A DNA stretch of 64,000 nt, taken from an uncultured Methanobrevibacter sp. (GTDB lineage: Archaea > Methanobacteriota > Methanobacteria > Methanobacteriales > Methanobacteriaceae). Under the pieces are notes generated by a model. It was not told the DNA's origin. It ran no database searches and was given only the letters and a program-made list of their open reading frames with translations. The translations under genes were made by a program, and so were the position numbers. The DNA lies in assembly GCA_900318035.1 (NCBI GenBank), contig ONJC01000014.1, positions 19,137-83,136 of the forward strand. Reading direction: 5' to 3'. Below are positions 35,548 through 45,249 of this stretch, piece after piece (position 1 is the stretch's first letter; every line of letters starts with the position of its first letter).

Positions 35548-36822
35548 ATGAAAGTTTATATCGAAACATACGGATGTACATTTAACAAGGCAGATTCACA
35601 AATCATTGCAGGCGTATTATGCCAAAACGAAATCGATATTGTTGATGATATTGATGAGGCGGATGTCATTATAGTGAATACCTGCTATGTTAAGCTTCCT
35701 ACAGAAAACAAGGTTACCTATAAAATCCAGAAAATTCAGGAGAAATATCCGGACAAGAAAATCATTGTCAGCGGATGCATGGTCGAAATCGATCCTGAGA
35801 AATTAGACAAGATAGGGCCTGACTGTTCATGGATCGGACCTCATCAGTTGAATAAGGCAGCTGATGTTGTCAATGCCACATACTGCGGAGATGTTGTCCG
35901 TGAATGCGGATTTTCAAAGGAAAGCAAAGTGGGTGTTCCAAAATTGTCTGACGGAAGTTTGATTCATATAATTCAGATTTGTGAAGGGTGTTTGGGTGCA
36001 TGTACATTTTGCTGCACTCGTTTTGCACGTGGTCCTCTAAACAGCTATCCGATTGCCGATATTGTAGAGGAAGCGAGGGAAGCTATTGAAAATGGCGCAT
36101 GTGAAATTCAGCTCACTGCCCAGGATACTGCAGCATTTGGTCGGGACAGTGGTGAAAAACTGTCTGATTTAATTAAAGAAGTGGCCAATCTGGAGGGAGA
36201 TTTCCGCATACGTGTTGGAATGATGCATCCTAAAAACATTTTAAATCAAGTTGATGAAATAATCGATGCGATGAAACATCCTAAGGTATATAATTTCATT
36301 CATTTACCTATACAATCTGGCAGTGATAAGGTTTTATCCGAGATGAGAAGGGGTCACACAATCGAACAGTATTTGGGTATTGTGGAAAAATTCAAAACAG
36401 AAATTCCAGACATTACCCTTGCGGTCGATATTATTGTGGGATATCCGACAGAAACAGATGATGATTTTGACATGACAGTTGAACTTCTGGAAAAAATAAA
36501 GCCAAGCCTTATTCACCTGTCAAAATATCAGCACAGAAAAGGTGCAATTTCATCTTCACTTAAAGAGATTCCTCCGGATGTCATGAAGAAAAGATCCAAA
36601 TATTTATCACAAATAAAATCTGAAATTACTGAAGATGAAAATAAATTGCTGGTTGGAACCACTCAAAACGTATTGGTTGTTGAAAAGGGTTCCAAAGGTG
36701 GATTTATAGCAAAAACTGATTCATATATTCCAGTTATTGTTGATAATGTTGAGTTAGGCTCTTTTGTAAATGTGAAAATTACTGATGCAACAGCAACATA
36801 TCTTAAAAGTGAATTGCTATAA
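35548..36822 (+). CDS. tRNA t6A37 methylthiotransferase (MtaB/CDKAL1-like, archaeal type)
   Basis: A 424-residue MiaB-family protein in the usual domain order: N-terminal UPF0004 domain with three cluster cysteines (YGCTFNKADSQ, VNTCYV, SGCM), radical SAM domain with CEGCLGACTFCCTR, and C-terminal TRAM domain from about 360. The archaeal branch converts t6A37 of tRNA to ms2t6A37. It follows the zinc-finger gene closely. Confidence 0.9.
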   Translation: MKVYIETYGCTFNKADSQIIAGVLCQNEIDIVDDIDEADVIIVNTCYVKLPTENKVTYKIQKIQEKYPDKKIIVSGCMVEIDPEKLDKIGPDCSWIGPHQLNKAADVVNATYCGDVVRECGFSKESKVGVPKLSDGSLIHIIQICEGCLGACTFCCTRFARGPLNSYPIADIVEEAREAIENGACEIQLTAQDTAAFGRDSGEKLSDLIKEVANLEGDFRIRVGMMHPKNILNQVDEIIDAMKHPKVYNFIHLPIQSGSDKVLSEMRRGHTIEQYLGIVEKFKTEIPDITLAVDIIVGYPTETDDDFDMTVELLEKIKPSLIHLSKYQHRKGAISSSLKEIPPDVMKKRSKYLSQIKSEITEDENKLLVGTTQNVLVVEKGSKGGFIAKTDSYIPVIVDNVELGSFVNVKITDATATYLKSELL

Positions 36823-36982
36823 CTGAAATTTTTTATTTATTAATTTTCTTATTTTCATATTTTCACCCATTTTTATCCTTTAATTTTATATAATATTTGT
36901 ATTTTTTATTGATTTTCAAAAGCATATTATAATAGTTGATGTGCTATAATATGGGCGATTATTATTGGTTTTTACCGATACC

Positions 36983-36990
36983 TTTATATA
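36983..36990 (+). promoter_or_regulatory. TATA box of the broken histone gene
   Basis: tttatata, 36 bases before the ATG of the histone remnant; the mRNA leader also carries a perfect ggaggtg ribosome site at 37014-37020. The promoter is intact although the gene is not. Confidence 0.6.
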
Positions 36991-37025
36991 GTATTTTGTA
37001 CTATCTTTTAATTGGAGGTGTAATA

Positions 37026-37185
37026 ATGAGTGAATTACCAATCGCACCAGTCGGTCGTATCTTAAAAAATGCTGGCGCACAAAGAATTAGTGATGATGCA
37101 AAAATCACAAAAAGCTGTTAATTTCGCACGCCACGCTGGTAGAAAAACTGTAAAAGCTGAAGATATCAAATTAGCAATCAAATAG
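37026..37185 (+). pseudogene. Archaeal histone gene with internal deletion and frameshift
   Basis: The first 24 codons encode a normal archaeal histone start ([20 protein letters not shown], then ISDDAKIT). The normal C-terminal part ([24 protein letters not shown] and stop) follows in another frame. About 14 residues of the central alpha-2 helix are missing, consistent with loss of about 41 bases at a CAAAA-type microhomology. As written, translation ends after 31 residues at the TAA in agctgttaa. Promoter and ribosome site are intact. Either a recent pseudogene or an assembly error. Confidence 0.85.
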
Positions 37186-37317
37186 ATTCGTTAATTAAGT
37201 TATTTTCAAAAAAAGCTTTTTAGAATAAAATCTATTGGCCATTTCTTTGGTCAATTTTTTTTATTTTTAAAATTTTATTTCATTGTTTTACCACTTGTTC
37301 TATTAAATTAAGAAAAG

Positions 37318-37326
37318 TTTATATAT
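37318..37326 (+). promoter_or_regulatory. TATA box upstream of tRNA-Val
   Basis: tttatatat centred about 35 bases before the mature 5' end of tRNA-Val. The tRNA-Phe gene follows 3 bases after tRNA-Val and is likely co-transcribed. Confidence 0.6.
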
Positions 37327-37356
37327 TACTTGTTTCATATATTAGAATGTTGTATA

Positions 37357-37428
37357 GGACCGGTGGTCTAGGGGTATGATTCCTCTTTGACGTGGAGGAG
37401 ATCACGAGTTCGAATCTCGTTCGGTCCA
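37357..37428 (+). tRNA. tRNA-Val (anticodon GAC)
   Basis: 72 bases. Acceptor GGACCGG/TCGGTCC (one wobble), anticodon stem CCTCT/GGAGG with loop TTGACGT (anticodon GAC, reads GUC/GUU), T-arm ACGAG-TTCGAAT-CTCGT, discriminator A. Confidence 0.92.
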
Positions 37429-37431
37429 TAT

Positions 37432-37504
37432 GCCATGTTAGTTCAGATGGGAGAACGCTAGACTGAAGATCTAGATGTCGCTGGTTCAAGTCCGGCACAT
37501 GGCA
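37432..37504 (+). tRNA. tRNA-Phe (anticodon GAA)
   Basis: 73 bases. Perfect acceptor GCCATGT/ACATGGC, D-arm AGTTCAGATGGGAGAAC, anticodon stem CTAGA/TCTAG with loop CTGAAGA (GAA), T-arm GCTGG/CCGGC, discriminator A. Confidence 0.95.
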
Positions 37505-37612
37505 TTTCTTTTACTTATTTTCTTGATATTTTTTTAAAATCAGATTATTTTTTCTATAATTCAAAATGGTGTTTTTTTTAAAAAAAGAGTTTGGATTAAA
37601 TGGATAAACCAT

Positions 37613-38350
37613 CTAATCTTTTTTGGTTAAGGTAATAGGTTTTGGGGTTACTTGAGTGTTTTCTCTTAAATCCTTATATCTTTTAACGATTTCATAACCT
37701 TGATCGCTTCCAAGCTTGTCTGCTCCTGCGGTTATAATCTGGTTTGCATTTTTATAGTCGTTAATGCCGCCAAAGATTTCAATCTTGATTTTTGGAGCAT
37801 GCTTTTGGAAGATGTTAATGTCATTTACATTTTCGTAGATGTGGTTTGGTGTCATGAATCCTGTTGATGTTTTCACGTAATCGGCTCCTGCAATCTCTGC
37901 AGCCTTGGCCGCATTTGCCTTTTCATAGTCTTCCAGTGCTTTGGTTTCAATAATGACCTTTAGGATATTATCTCCGATAGCTTCTTTAATCTGTTTGATT
38001 TCATCTTCGATTAATGAGTATTTTTCATCTTTCAGGTGGCTTAGGTTGAGAACCATTTCGATTTCATCGGCTCCGCTTTCAACCAATGCAATTGCTTCAG
38101 CCTTTTTTGTTTCGCTATCTTCGAAACCTAATGGAAATCCGACAACGCTTCCGATTTTAATGTCGGTTCCATCCAAAACTTCTTTTGCTAATGGAACGTA
38201 TGTCGGTGAGACAACTACTGAGTTGAAATTCAATTCTTTTGCTTTTTCAAGAAATTCTCTCATTTCTCCTTCAGTAATCATGTTATTTAAGTTTGTGTAG
38301 TTGATGTAACTTGCTAATTCGCTTGAATTTTTAATATTATAACCTACCAT
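37613..38350 (-). CDS. deoC: Deoxyribose-phosphate aldolase
   Basis: A 245-residue class I aldolase; the Schiff-base lysine lies in DYVKTSTGF, with KVIIETKAL before it and IKIEIFGGI after. It cleaves 2-deoxyribose 5-phosphate to glyceraldehyde 3-phosphate and acetaldehyde in nucleoside salvage; in archaea it may also feed pentose metabolism. The ATG follows a gagtggt ribosome site and an inverted-repeat promoter (38369-38386). Confidence 0.92.
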   Translation of the reverse strand: MVGYNIKNSSELASYINYTNLNNMITEGEMREFLEKAKELNFNSVVVSPTYVPLAKEVLDGTDIKIGSVVGFPLGFEDSETKKAEAIALVESGADEIEMVLNLSHLKDEKYSLIEDEIKQIKEAIGDNILKVIIETKALEDYEKANAAKAAEIAGADYVKTSTGFMTPNHIYENVNDINIFQKHAPKIKIEIFGGINDYKNANQIITAGADKLGSDQGYEIVKRYKDLRENTQVTPKPITLTKKD

Positions 38351-38368
38351 ATTACCACTCTCTTATTT

Positions 38369-38386
38369 GTTAGTATGTATACGAAC
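38369..38386 (-). promoter_or_regulatory. Imperfect palindrome near the deoC promoter
   Basis: GTTAGTATGTATACGAAC matches its own reverse complement at 14 of 18 positions and lies just downstream of the minus-strand TATA-like tttatata (38387-38395). A repressor site overlapping the transcription start is plausible. Confidence 0.4.
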
Positions 38387-38403
38387 ATATATAAATATTT
38401 TTT

Positions 38404-40068
38404 CTATATTATTTTCTTTTTCATGTATGGGCCTACTTTTTCATATCCGAACTTTCGGTAGTAGTTTCTGGACCCTATTCCGCTTATGATGGCCACTTCT
38501 TCATATCCTTTGTCAATGGATAAGTTTTCGGCTTCTTTTAGAAGTCTTTCACCAAATCCTGTGTGCTGGCCAATTTCGGGATTTTTATCTCCGATTTTTA
38601 TCATGTTTCCATAAACATGCAGCTCACGCACAAGGGACGTCTTGTCTGTGATTTCATCTCTGAAATGCTTTTTGGATGGGAAACGCAATCTTAAAAATCC
38701 TGCTATGCTTTCCTCATTGACATCTTCAATGGATAGGAAATTTTCCTCACCTTCACAGGCAATGTATTTTTCCCTAAACAGGTCATATTCATCCAGTCCA
38801 TATTGTCTTGATGTCTTCTTATGTCCTATTTCACGACATCTTATGCATTGGCAGTCAACATGATTTTCGGCCAGTTTGTTGTAGACCAATTCTCCAAGGT
38901 TGGATTTTTTAACTCCTGCTTCTATAAGGGTCGCAGGAATGTCCCTTTGGATTCTCATGGTTCTCACCCATTTTGGAAGAATTTCCTTAACCTTTGCAAT
39001 CAGTTCAACGGCTTGTTCATCTGTGTATGGTGAATATTCTCCCCTTTTCCACAGGTCATATAATTCGCTTCCCTTAGTAACTAGGCAAGGGTAAATCTTA
39101 AGCATGTCAGGTTTGAAATTCTCATCGCTGAATAGCTGTTTAAACATTTTCAAATCCTCTGCCTCATCTACAAAAAGTCCAGGCATCATATGCATTGCCA
39201 CTTTTATTGCAGAGTCTCTCAGAAGCTGGTTTGCTTCAATGACGTCAGCTATTGTATGGCCTCTTTTTATCCTTTCATACATTTCATCGGATAGGGTTTG
39301 AACGCCGAGCTCCACTCTTGTAACTCCAAAGTCAAGCATCCTGTTGATATGGGGCTTTTTACAGTAATCAGGACGTGTTTCAAATGTCATTCCAACACAT
39401 CTAACCTTTGAATTTTCGTTTGCTTTTTGAACATCGCTTACTAAAACATAATCGTTTGGAGGATATGTTTTCAAAACGCCCATTTCAAAGCCTCTTATTT
39501 CATCAGAATCAAGATTGTATTCAAAGTTATTCGGTTTGTTTTCAATAATCAGTCCGAAATCCGTCATCGCCTTCAGGCATTGTGAGACAAACCACTCCTG
39601 ATAGCACAGATCTCTTGACGGGAATGTTCCTCCCATGATAATCAGTTCCACCTTGTCTATGGGGTGTCCGATTTGCTTAAGCTGCTTCAAGCGATTGAAA
39701 CATTGGATATATGGGTGAAATTCATACATTCTTCCTCTAAGTGCAGCAGGCTCTTCACCGGTATAGCTTGGAGGTGCTATTTCACTTTCAGGACAATAGA
39801 AGCATCTTCCATGAGGACATTTATGGGGATGGCACATTACTGCAACGATTGCAACGCCTGACATTGTTCTTGTAGGTTTTTTCTTTAAAATCCCTGAAAC
39901 GATTTCCTTTTCTTCAGGTGTTGCGAATTTTAAGATATCCGCATTGCTCATGAATTTGGATAATTTTAAATCACGGCAAAGCTGTCTTTTTTCAACTTCA
40001 AGGTCACGTCGAGTAGATATTTTTCCATTCAGTATGTCTTCGATAATTATTCGACATGCTTTTTGCAT
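38404..40068 (-). CDS. elp3: Elp3-type radical SAM/GNAT tRNA uridine-34 modification enzyme
   Basis: About 554 residues: an N-terminal basic region, a radical SAM domain with [16 protein letters not shown], and a C-terminal GNAT domain with [13 protein letters not shown] and [17 protein letters not shown]. Elp3 makes 5-carboxymethyl-type modifications at U34 of tRNA using acetyl-CoA. I place the start at ATG 40068, since aggtg ends 7 bases before it; the GTG at 40077 overlaps that site. It is divergent from a small PRC-barrel gene. Confidence 0.92.
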   Translation of the reverse strand: MQKACRIIIEDILNGKISTRRDLEVEKRQLCRDLKLSKFMSNADILKFATPEEKEIVSGILKKKPTRTMSGVAIVAVMCHPHKCPHGRCFYCPESEIAPPSYTGEEPAALRGRMYEFHPYIQCFNRLKQLKQIGHPIDKVELIIMGGTFPSRDLCYQEWFVSQCLKAMTDFGLIIENKPNNFEYNLDSDEIRGFEMGVLKTYPPNDYVLVSDVQKANENSKVRCVGMTFETRPDYCKKPHINRMLDFGVTRVELGVQTLSDEMYERIKRGHTIADVIEANQLLRDSAIKVAMHMMPGLFVDEAEDLKMFKQLFSDENFKPDMLKIYPCLVTKGSELYDLWKRGEYSPYTDEQAVELIAKVKEILPKWVRTMRIQRDIPATLIEAGVKKSNLGELVYNKLAENHVDCQCIRCREIGHKKTSRQYGLDEYDLFREKYIACEGEENFLSIEDVNEESIAGFLRLRFPSKKHFRDEITDKTSLVRELHVYGNMIKIGDKNPEIGQHTGFGERLLKEAENLSIDKGYEEVAIISGIGSRNYYRKFGYEKVGPYMKKKII

Positions 40069-40172
40069 TTTTTTCACCTTTTAAATTCAAATGGTTAATT
40101 TTATATGGTTTAATTTAAATACTTAATGCTTTATAATAATTATTATAATACTTTATTTAGTAGGTGAAAAAT

Positions 40173-40445
40173 ATGAAAATTAGAGAATTTTTAGGTTCTA
40201 TAGTTTTAGACAAAAATGCAAATGAAGTAGGAAAAGTTGACGATATTGAATTCAATCCTGAAGATGGTAAAATCGAAAAAATTACTTTAACCTTACAGAA
40301 AAACCTCTTCTCCAGAGATGAACTTGAAATAGACTTTGATGATGTTGCTACTATTGGAGCATACGTTATTTTAAACAAAGAAATTCCTAAACCTGAAGAA
40401 AAAGTAGAAGCTACTATTGAAATTGAAGAAGACGAAGAAGAATAA
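40173..40445 (+). CDS. PRC-barrel domain protein
   Basis: A 90-residue protein with FLGSIVLDKNANEVGKVDDIEFNPEDGKI, a PRC-barrel pattern common as small stand-alone proteins in methanogens. Acidic C-terminus (EIEEDEEE). The ATG at 40173 follows aggtga by 5 bases. It is 17 bases before the DUF2098 gene and likely co-transcribed. The role is unknown; relatives are linked to RNA processing or cell division only by association. Confidence 0.8.
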   Translation: MKIREFLGSIVLDKNANEVGKVDDIEFNPEDGKIEKITLTLQKNLFSRDELEIDFDDVATIGAYVILNKEIPKPEEKVEATIEIEEDEEE

Positions 40446-40462
40446 ACTTAAAAGGTAATATT

Positions 40463-40762
40463 ATGGCTTTTGATGCAAGAGATAAAGAAATTGCTCTTGA
40501 TTCACATGTCAGATATGTTGATACAGGAACCATAGGTAAGGTTCTTGATATCAAAACCACTGATGGTGTCGATTGGGTTAGAATCGACAAAACTGACTTA
40601 TGGTACCGTGCCAGTCTGGTCGAAGTTCTCGATGATAAGGATTTAAATAAAAGATTCGATAGCGGCGGTGATGACAAGCTCGATATCGAAGCACTCAAAG
40701 AAAAAGCAGAAAAACTGGAAAACATGCAAATGGATTCCAGCGTTGCCGAAGGTGGGGGTTAA
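40463..40762 (+). CDS. DUF2098 family protein
   Basis: A 99-residue protein with HVRYVDTGTIGKVLDIKTTDGVDWVRID and DLWYRASLVEV, matching a small methanogen family (DUF2098) of unknown function. The last 40 residues are charged and low-complexity. Convergent with the helicase gene, with a T-rich gap of 26 bases. Confidence 0.75.
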   Translation: MAFDARDKEIALDSHVRYVDTGTIGKVLDIKTTDGVDWVRIDKTDLWYRASLVEVLDDKDLNKRFDSGGDDKLDIEALKEKAEKLENMQMDSSVAEGGG

Positions 40763-40788
40763 ACCCGCCTTATTTATTTCTTTTTTTT

Positions 40789-42858
40789 TTAATTATCTAC
40801 AAACAACTTAATTTTTTCGGCAAGTTTAGGTCCGATTCCTTCTATATTTTGAAGTTCTTTTTCTGAAACTCCTCTCAAATCGTTGCCGAAGATTTCAACA
40901 ACATTTCGTGCTCTTTTTCTACCCAGCCTTTTAACGCCGACAACAAGAGGTATGATGTCGTCCTTGACTCCGTAATACAGTCTTGCAGACAGAATGTCAA
41001 AGTCCCTTAAATTGGAATAGTTTCCTAAAACTTCAGCGGTGTTTTTGGCAAACCGGACAAGTCTTGATGCCTCATAGGCTGATCTTCTGGTTGAAGCGGA
41101 ATACACATTGTACTTGTTTTCAATTTCATATTCGCTTCTCTCACCAATCCATTCAATAAGTGAAACTGTTGTAGCTTCGGGGTTTCCGATATCGACTGCA
41201 AACAATCCGACTTCAGATAATTTATCCCGTACAGGGTCTTTTGATTTTCTTCCCTTAAATGAAATCAGCGGCAAATCAGGAGTTTCAGCTAGGGCATAGA
41301 TGAACTCTTCGGTGTTCATTTCAGTCATGGTTGAGATGTATTCCTTGATTTTGACGGCGGTTTCAACACTGTAATTGGACCTTGCAATCAGATTTCCGAA
41401 TTCGGTAGTCTTAAGACCTTCAGGTGTGGCTCTGATTATTCCATTGTGAAGCAGGAAGCTCAATGCATTTTCAAGCTCATACTTTAGGCTTTCCTCTGCA
41501 AAGAATGACATTGATGGATTGTTGTTCATCTGATAACCGTATAATGTTTTTGAGAAAAAATCGGTCAGGTCATTTAAATCCTTTGAAAGTGTGGATGCGA
41601 TTTGTGCTATAATCTGCCTGTAGATTGCATCCTTGTTGTCAACCAGTTTGGAGTTGGTCAGCTCGATTTCGCCTTCAACATAGTATTCCTGCAGATTCTG
41701 GGCTTCGTCCATTGTTTTGGCAATGAGATATGAATATCCTACATCGTCATACTGCGGTCTTCCTGCCCTTCCGGACATCTGCTCGTAGTCAAAGACAGGA
41801 ATCGGTTGAGGGCCGTTGCTTGTCCAGCGTGTATGGTCTCTGATAACTACAGTTTTTGAAGGCAGGTTGACTCCGTACATTAAACTTGGAGTTGCAGTAA
41901 TCATCAGAATGTTTCCTTTTCTGAATTCGTCTTCAATGATTTCCTTTTGCTCGTTGAACAGTCCTGCATGGTGGAATGCCACTCCCTTTTCAGCTGCTTC
42001 AGCCAGCTTGACGCATGTTGAGGTTGGAAGGGATCCTTTCTTTTTTGGAACTTCAAGCAGCTTTTGAGCAACTTCCTTGAATGCTTCTCTTTGCTTTACA
42101 TTGATTTTCTTGTTGATTTTACCGGAAACGTAAGTTGCCAGGCTTTCGGTAAATCTTCTGGTTGATACAAATGCAAGAGCTTGAGATTTGTCTTTTATTG
42201 CCTTTTCAATTACTTTGACAATAACGTCATTCTTGTTTTTTGTGTTGAACATCTCGGCATCCAAAACTTCCTTGTTTAGAGGCACTGGTCTGTAGTCGTG
42301 TTCCACGCATGTCCCCTCAAGCCATCCTTCGATTTCTTCGATATTTCTCAAAGTTGCAGAAAGTGCAATAATTCTCATTGAAGGATTGATTATTTTGGCT
42401 CTTGTTATTGCAGCTTCAAGTGTCGGACCTCTTGTGAATTCTCCGATCATGTGGAATTCATCAATAATTAGGGTATCAACATCCCTCAGGTTGTCCCATG
42501 AAAATCTTGTAAGGGCATCAAAGGATTCAAAAACCATGACGGACAGGTCTGCACTGCCGGGATGTTTTCCAACTCTTATGCCGTGTTCTTCAAATGCCTT
42601 GAATTCCTTCACCTTTTCATTTTGTATTGAAAGGAGAGGTGCTGCATAAACTGCCTTTCCACCATTCAATATGGTTTTGAGTGCAGGAAGCACTCCCAAA
42701 ACAGTTTTTCCACTTGCTGTTGGAATGCAAATGATGTAGTTTGAGTTGTCATCCAGATATCCGGATTCAATCACTGCCTTTTGAGCGGGATTAAACTCTT
42801 CAATGTAGGGATAAGCGCTGTTAATTATTGTTTTAATATCATCTGGTAAATTTTCCAT
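40789..42858 (-). CDS. Hel308-like superfamily 2 DNA helicase
   Basis: About 689 residues: Q-motif region FNPAQKAV, Walker A PTASGKTV, DEFHMIGEFTRGP (DExH box), SATLRN, HHAGL, and QMSGRAGRP (motif VI), then a winged-helix and ratchet region and a C-terminal helix-hairpin-helix (IEGIGPKLAEKIK). Layout and length match Hel308, a 3'-5' helicase for stalled replication forks. ATG 42858 or TTG 42867 are both possible; neither has a ribosome site. Confidence 0.85.
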   Translation of the reverse strand: MENLPDDIKTIINSAYPYIEEFNPAQKAVIESGYLDDNSNYIICIPTASGKTVLGVLPALKTILNGGKAVYAAPLLSIQNEKVKEFKAFEEHGIRVGKHPGSADLSVMVFESFDALTRFSWDNLRDVDTLIIDEFHMIGEFTRGPTLEAAITRAKIINPSMRIIALSATLRNIEEIEGWLEGTCVEHDYRPVPLNKEVLDAEMFNTKNKNDVIVKVIEKAIKDKSQALAFVSTRRFTESLATYVSGKINKKINVKQREAFKEVAQKLLEVPKKKGSLPTSTCVKLAEAAEKGVAFHHAGLFNEQKEIIEDEFRKGNILMITATPSLMYGVNLPSKTVVIRDHTRWTSNGPQPIPVFDYEQMSGRAGRPQYDDVGYSYLIAKTMDEAQNLQEYYVEGEIELTNSKLVDNKDAIYRQIIAQIASTLSKDLNDLTDFFSKTLYGYQMNNNPSMSFFAEESLKYELENALSFLLHNGIIRATPEGLKTTEFGNLIARSNYSVETAVKIKEYISTMTEMNTEEFIYALAETPDLPLISFKGRKSKDPVRDKLSEVGLFAVDIGNPEATTVSLIEWIGERSEYEIENKYNVYSASTRRSAYEASRLVRFAKNTAEVLGNYSNLRDFDILSARLYYGVKDDIIPLVVGVKRLGRKRARNVVEIFGNDLRGVSEKELQNIEGIGPKLAEKIKLFVDN

Positions 42859-42985
42859 TTTAATCAATAGAATTTATTTTTCTTATATATATTAAAAGTT
42901 TCCAGAGAGCATTTGAATAGTATTCGTGGTAACTGTTATATATAACAAATTATAAAATACTTATAAAAATAAAGGAGTTTATAAA

Positions 42986-43249
42986 ATGGCAATTAAAGTA
43001 GAAGTATTTTCAACAAACTCTTGTCCACATTGTCCTGCAGCAATTGATGCTGCTCAAGTAGCTAAAGACAAATTAGGTGATGCTATCGATGTAGAAGTAT
43101 TCAAAATCGATGAAAGCATGGAAAACAGACAAAAAGCAATTGATTATCAAATCATGGCTGTTCCTACAATCGTAATTGATGGTGAAGTCACATTTGTCGG
43201 AGCGCCTATGGCTGACGAACTAATTCAAGAACTTGAATCTAAATTGTAG
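42986..43249 (+). CDS. Thioredoxin/glutaredoxin-like protein (CPHC)
   Basis: An 87-residue thioredoxin-fold protein with redox motif CPHC near residue 13 and cis-proline block MAVPTIVIDG. Small proteins of this kind serve as disulfide reductants in methanogens. The ribosome site aaaggag lies 8 bases before the ATG, and a short TATA-rich promoter precedes it. Confidence 0.88.
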   Translation: MAIKVEVFSTNSCPHCPAAIDAAQVAKDKLGDAIDVEVFKIDESMENRQKAIDYQIMAVPTIVIDGEVTFVGAPMADELIQELESKL

Positions 43250-43277
43250 ATTCTCTCTTTTTATTCTTTTTTTTAAA

Positions 43278-44354
43278 ATGACTGATGATAATTACACTGG
43301 AGTTACAACCGGAACCGTAGCTACAGCCTGTTCTCTTGCGGCTTTGGATGCAATCTTGGAAAGCCCGGATATTGCATGCGTTAAAGTCGAAACTCCCAAA
43401 AAGACATTAGATATCATCATTGATGAGTGCAAGCTATTGTCGCCAAACAAGGCGCAGGCCACCGCTCACAAAAACCCTTACAATGATCCGGATGTCACAG
43501 TCAATCTGGACATCATTGCAACTGTAGAGCTTTTTGACAGGACTTGTGAGAAATCCGATATAATCATTACTGGGGGAGTGGGTGTTGGTAAAATCACAAA
43601 GCCCGGTCTTCAGATTCCAGTTGGGGAATATGCTATAAATCCAGGTCCCCGTAAAATGATTGTTAAAAATTTATGCGATAAAATTCCAGACGGTAAAACG
43701 GCCAAAGTTACAATTTCCATTCCTGAAGGTGTGGAGATTGCCCGAAAAACTATGAATCCCAAATTGGGGATTGTCGGAGGAATTTCCGTTCTTGGAACAA
43801 CAGGGATTGCAAGGTCAATGTCAAGTGATGCCTATAAAAATTCAATAGTCACCCAAATCGATGTTGCCATTGCTTCAGGAATTGAAGATCTGATTTTTGT
43901 TCCTGGAAACATTGGTGAAAAATTGGCTATAAAGGATTTGGGGATTGCCAAAGAACAAATTATTCAGACAGGCAATTTTGTCGGATTCATGTTTGAAGAA
44001 GCTGAAAAAAGAGGTGTCAAGAAATTCACTTACTTCGGACATATGGGTAAGCTGATAAAAGTTGCAGGAGGAATATTTGACACAAAACATGCCGTTGCCG
44101 ATGGCAGGCGTGAGATTATGGTTACCCATGCGGCTCTTTGCGGTGCAGACAGGAAATCTCTTGAAAGACTCTTTGATTCAAAAACAACCGATGATATGAT
44201 GGATATCTTAAATGACATCAATTTGTCTGTGGAAGTTTCAAACAGCATTGCTTCTGCAATTCATGAAAGATGCATGCAGCGTTTTGATTTGGATTTGAAT
44301 GTGATTCTGGTTGATATGGAAGGAAATTATCTAAACAGTAACATGAAAAAATAA
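43278..44354 (+). CDS. cbiD: Cobalt-precorrin-5B (C1)-methyltransferase
   Basis: A 358-residue protein: YTGVTTGTVATACSLAAL at the start, IITGGVGVGKITKPGLQIPVGEYAINPGPRKMI in the middle, and FTYFGHMGKLIKVAGGIF later. CbiD methylates C1 in anaerobic cobalamin synthesis, which supplies the corrinoid of methyl transfer in methanogens. ATG 43278 is preferred over an upstream alternative inside the thioredoxin gene. Followed by a hairpin (44357-44378). Confidence 0.92.
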   Translation: MTDDNYTGVTTGTVATACSLAALDAILESPDIACVKVETPKKTLDIIIDECKLLSPNKAQATAHKNPYNDPDVTVNLDIIATVELFDRTCEKSDIIITGGVGVGKITKPGLQIPVGEYAINPGPRKMIVKNLCDKIPDGKTAKVTISIPEGVEIARKTMNPKLGIVGGISVLGTTGIARSMSSDAYKNSIVTQIDVAIASGIEDLIFVPGNIGEKLAIKDLGIAKEQIIQTGNFVGFMFEEAEKRGVKKFTYFGHMGKLIKVAGGIFDTKHAVADGRREIMVTHAALCGADRKSLERLFDSKTTDDMMDILNDINLSVEVSNSIASAIHERCMQRFDLDLNVILVDMEGNYLNSNMKK

Positions 44355-44356
44355 GG

Positions 44357-44378
44357 GGATGTTAATTAGTTAACATCC
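44357..44378. terminator. Hairpin between convergent cbiD and CPBP protease genes
   Basis: Perfect 9-bp stem GGATGTTAA/TTAACATCC with a 4-base loop, 3 bases after the cbiD stop and 17 bases before the end of the leftward CPBP gene. There is no clear T-run. Confidence 0.5.
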
Positions 44379-44394
44379 GTTTCCAAAACCCAAT

Positions 44395-45249
44395 TTAATT
44401 TATTATCTGCTGATTATTATTGCTGTATTCAAGTAGTCTTCCGACATGGCGTGTTTCAAAGAACATATCCTTTTTAGCCATGATTATAATAATTGTAACC
44501 ACTGTTATTACTATTGTCTCCAGGCACTTTGTCTCGGGAGTTAACGCTATTTTCTCCTGCATGAAATTGACGAAGAAATGGAAAATCATGCAAGCTAATA
44601 TCGAACGGTCGCTTTCAAGATAGACCCATGTAATGACAAATCCCATAGGGATTCCGCTCACAAAAAAGTTAATCACATAAAGAGGATTCACCATAAGTCC
44701 GGCCTGATATGTTCCCGAAATAAATATTAAAGGAAAATGCCAGAAAGACCACAGCACTCCAAAAATCATGGATTCCCAAAACCAGTTCATATAGTTGCCA
44801 ATTGAATCCTCACAGTATCCTTTCCATCCCACCTCTTCAATTATCGAAGCAATCGTAATTGTGATAAATGCTCCGGCTATTCCAACACCAGTAAAGGAAA
44901 AGTTTTCAGTAAATGAAAACTGGTTAATTGACTGTCCAAAAAGCAGTGACAGCAAAATAGAACAGACTATTATAATCGCAAATACAATCACGGCCCAAAC
45001 TACATTCAGCCATTTTACCTTGTAAAATCCGATAATCTTATTCTTAAAGTCTTGCTTAAGTGCATCTGATCCTGATGCCATAATGAAAACTGTAGACACA
45101 ATAGCTGGAGCCATGAGGCCTATCAGCATGAGTAATGGGCTGATGCTTTCTGGTAAAAAGATTGCAGGAATCCAAAATATCCAGGTAAAAATATATGCCA
45201 GAGCAAAAAATTGAACTGGTTTATATTTGTAGTTTCCAGTATTGTTCAC
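44395..45249 (-). CDS. CPBP-family intramembrane metalloprotease-like protein
   Basis: A 284-residue membrane protein with about seven to eight helices. The motif EEVGWKGYCED carries the glutamate pair of CPBP/Rce1-type proteases, with Lys in the usual Arg position, followed by FGVLWSFWHFPL (HxxxB-type histidine). It begins with GTG overlapping the stop of the TetR gene (ATGA-like 4-base overlap), so the TetR protein probably controls it. Confidence 0.85.
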   Translation of the reverse strand: MNNTGNYKYKPVQFFALAYIFTWIFWIPAIFLPESISPLLMLIGLMAPAIVSTVFIMASGSDALKQDFKNKIIGFYKVKWLNVVWAVIVFAIIIVCSILLSLLFGQSINQFSFTENFSFTGVGIAGAFITITIASIIEEVGWKGYCEDSIGNYMNWFWESMIFGVLWSFWHFPLIFISGTYQAGLMVNPLYVINFFVSGIPMGFVITWVYLESDRSILACMIFHFFVNFMQEKIALTPETKCLETIVITVVTIIIIMAKKDMFFETRHVGRLLEYSNNNQQIIN

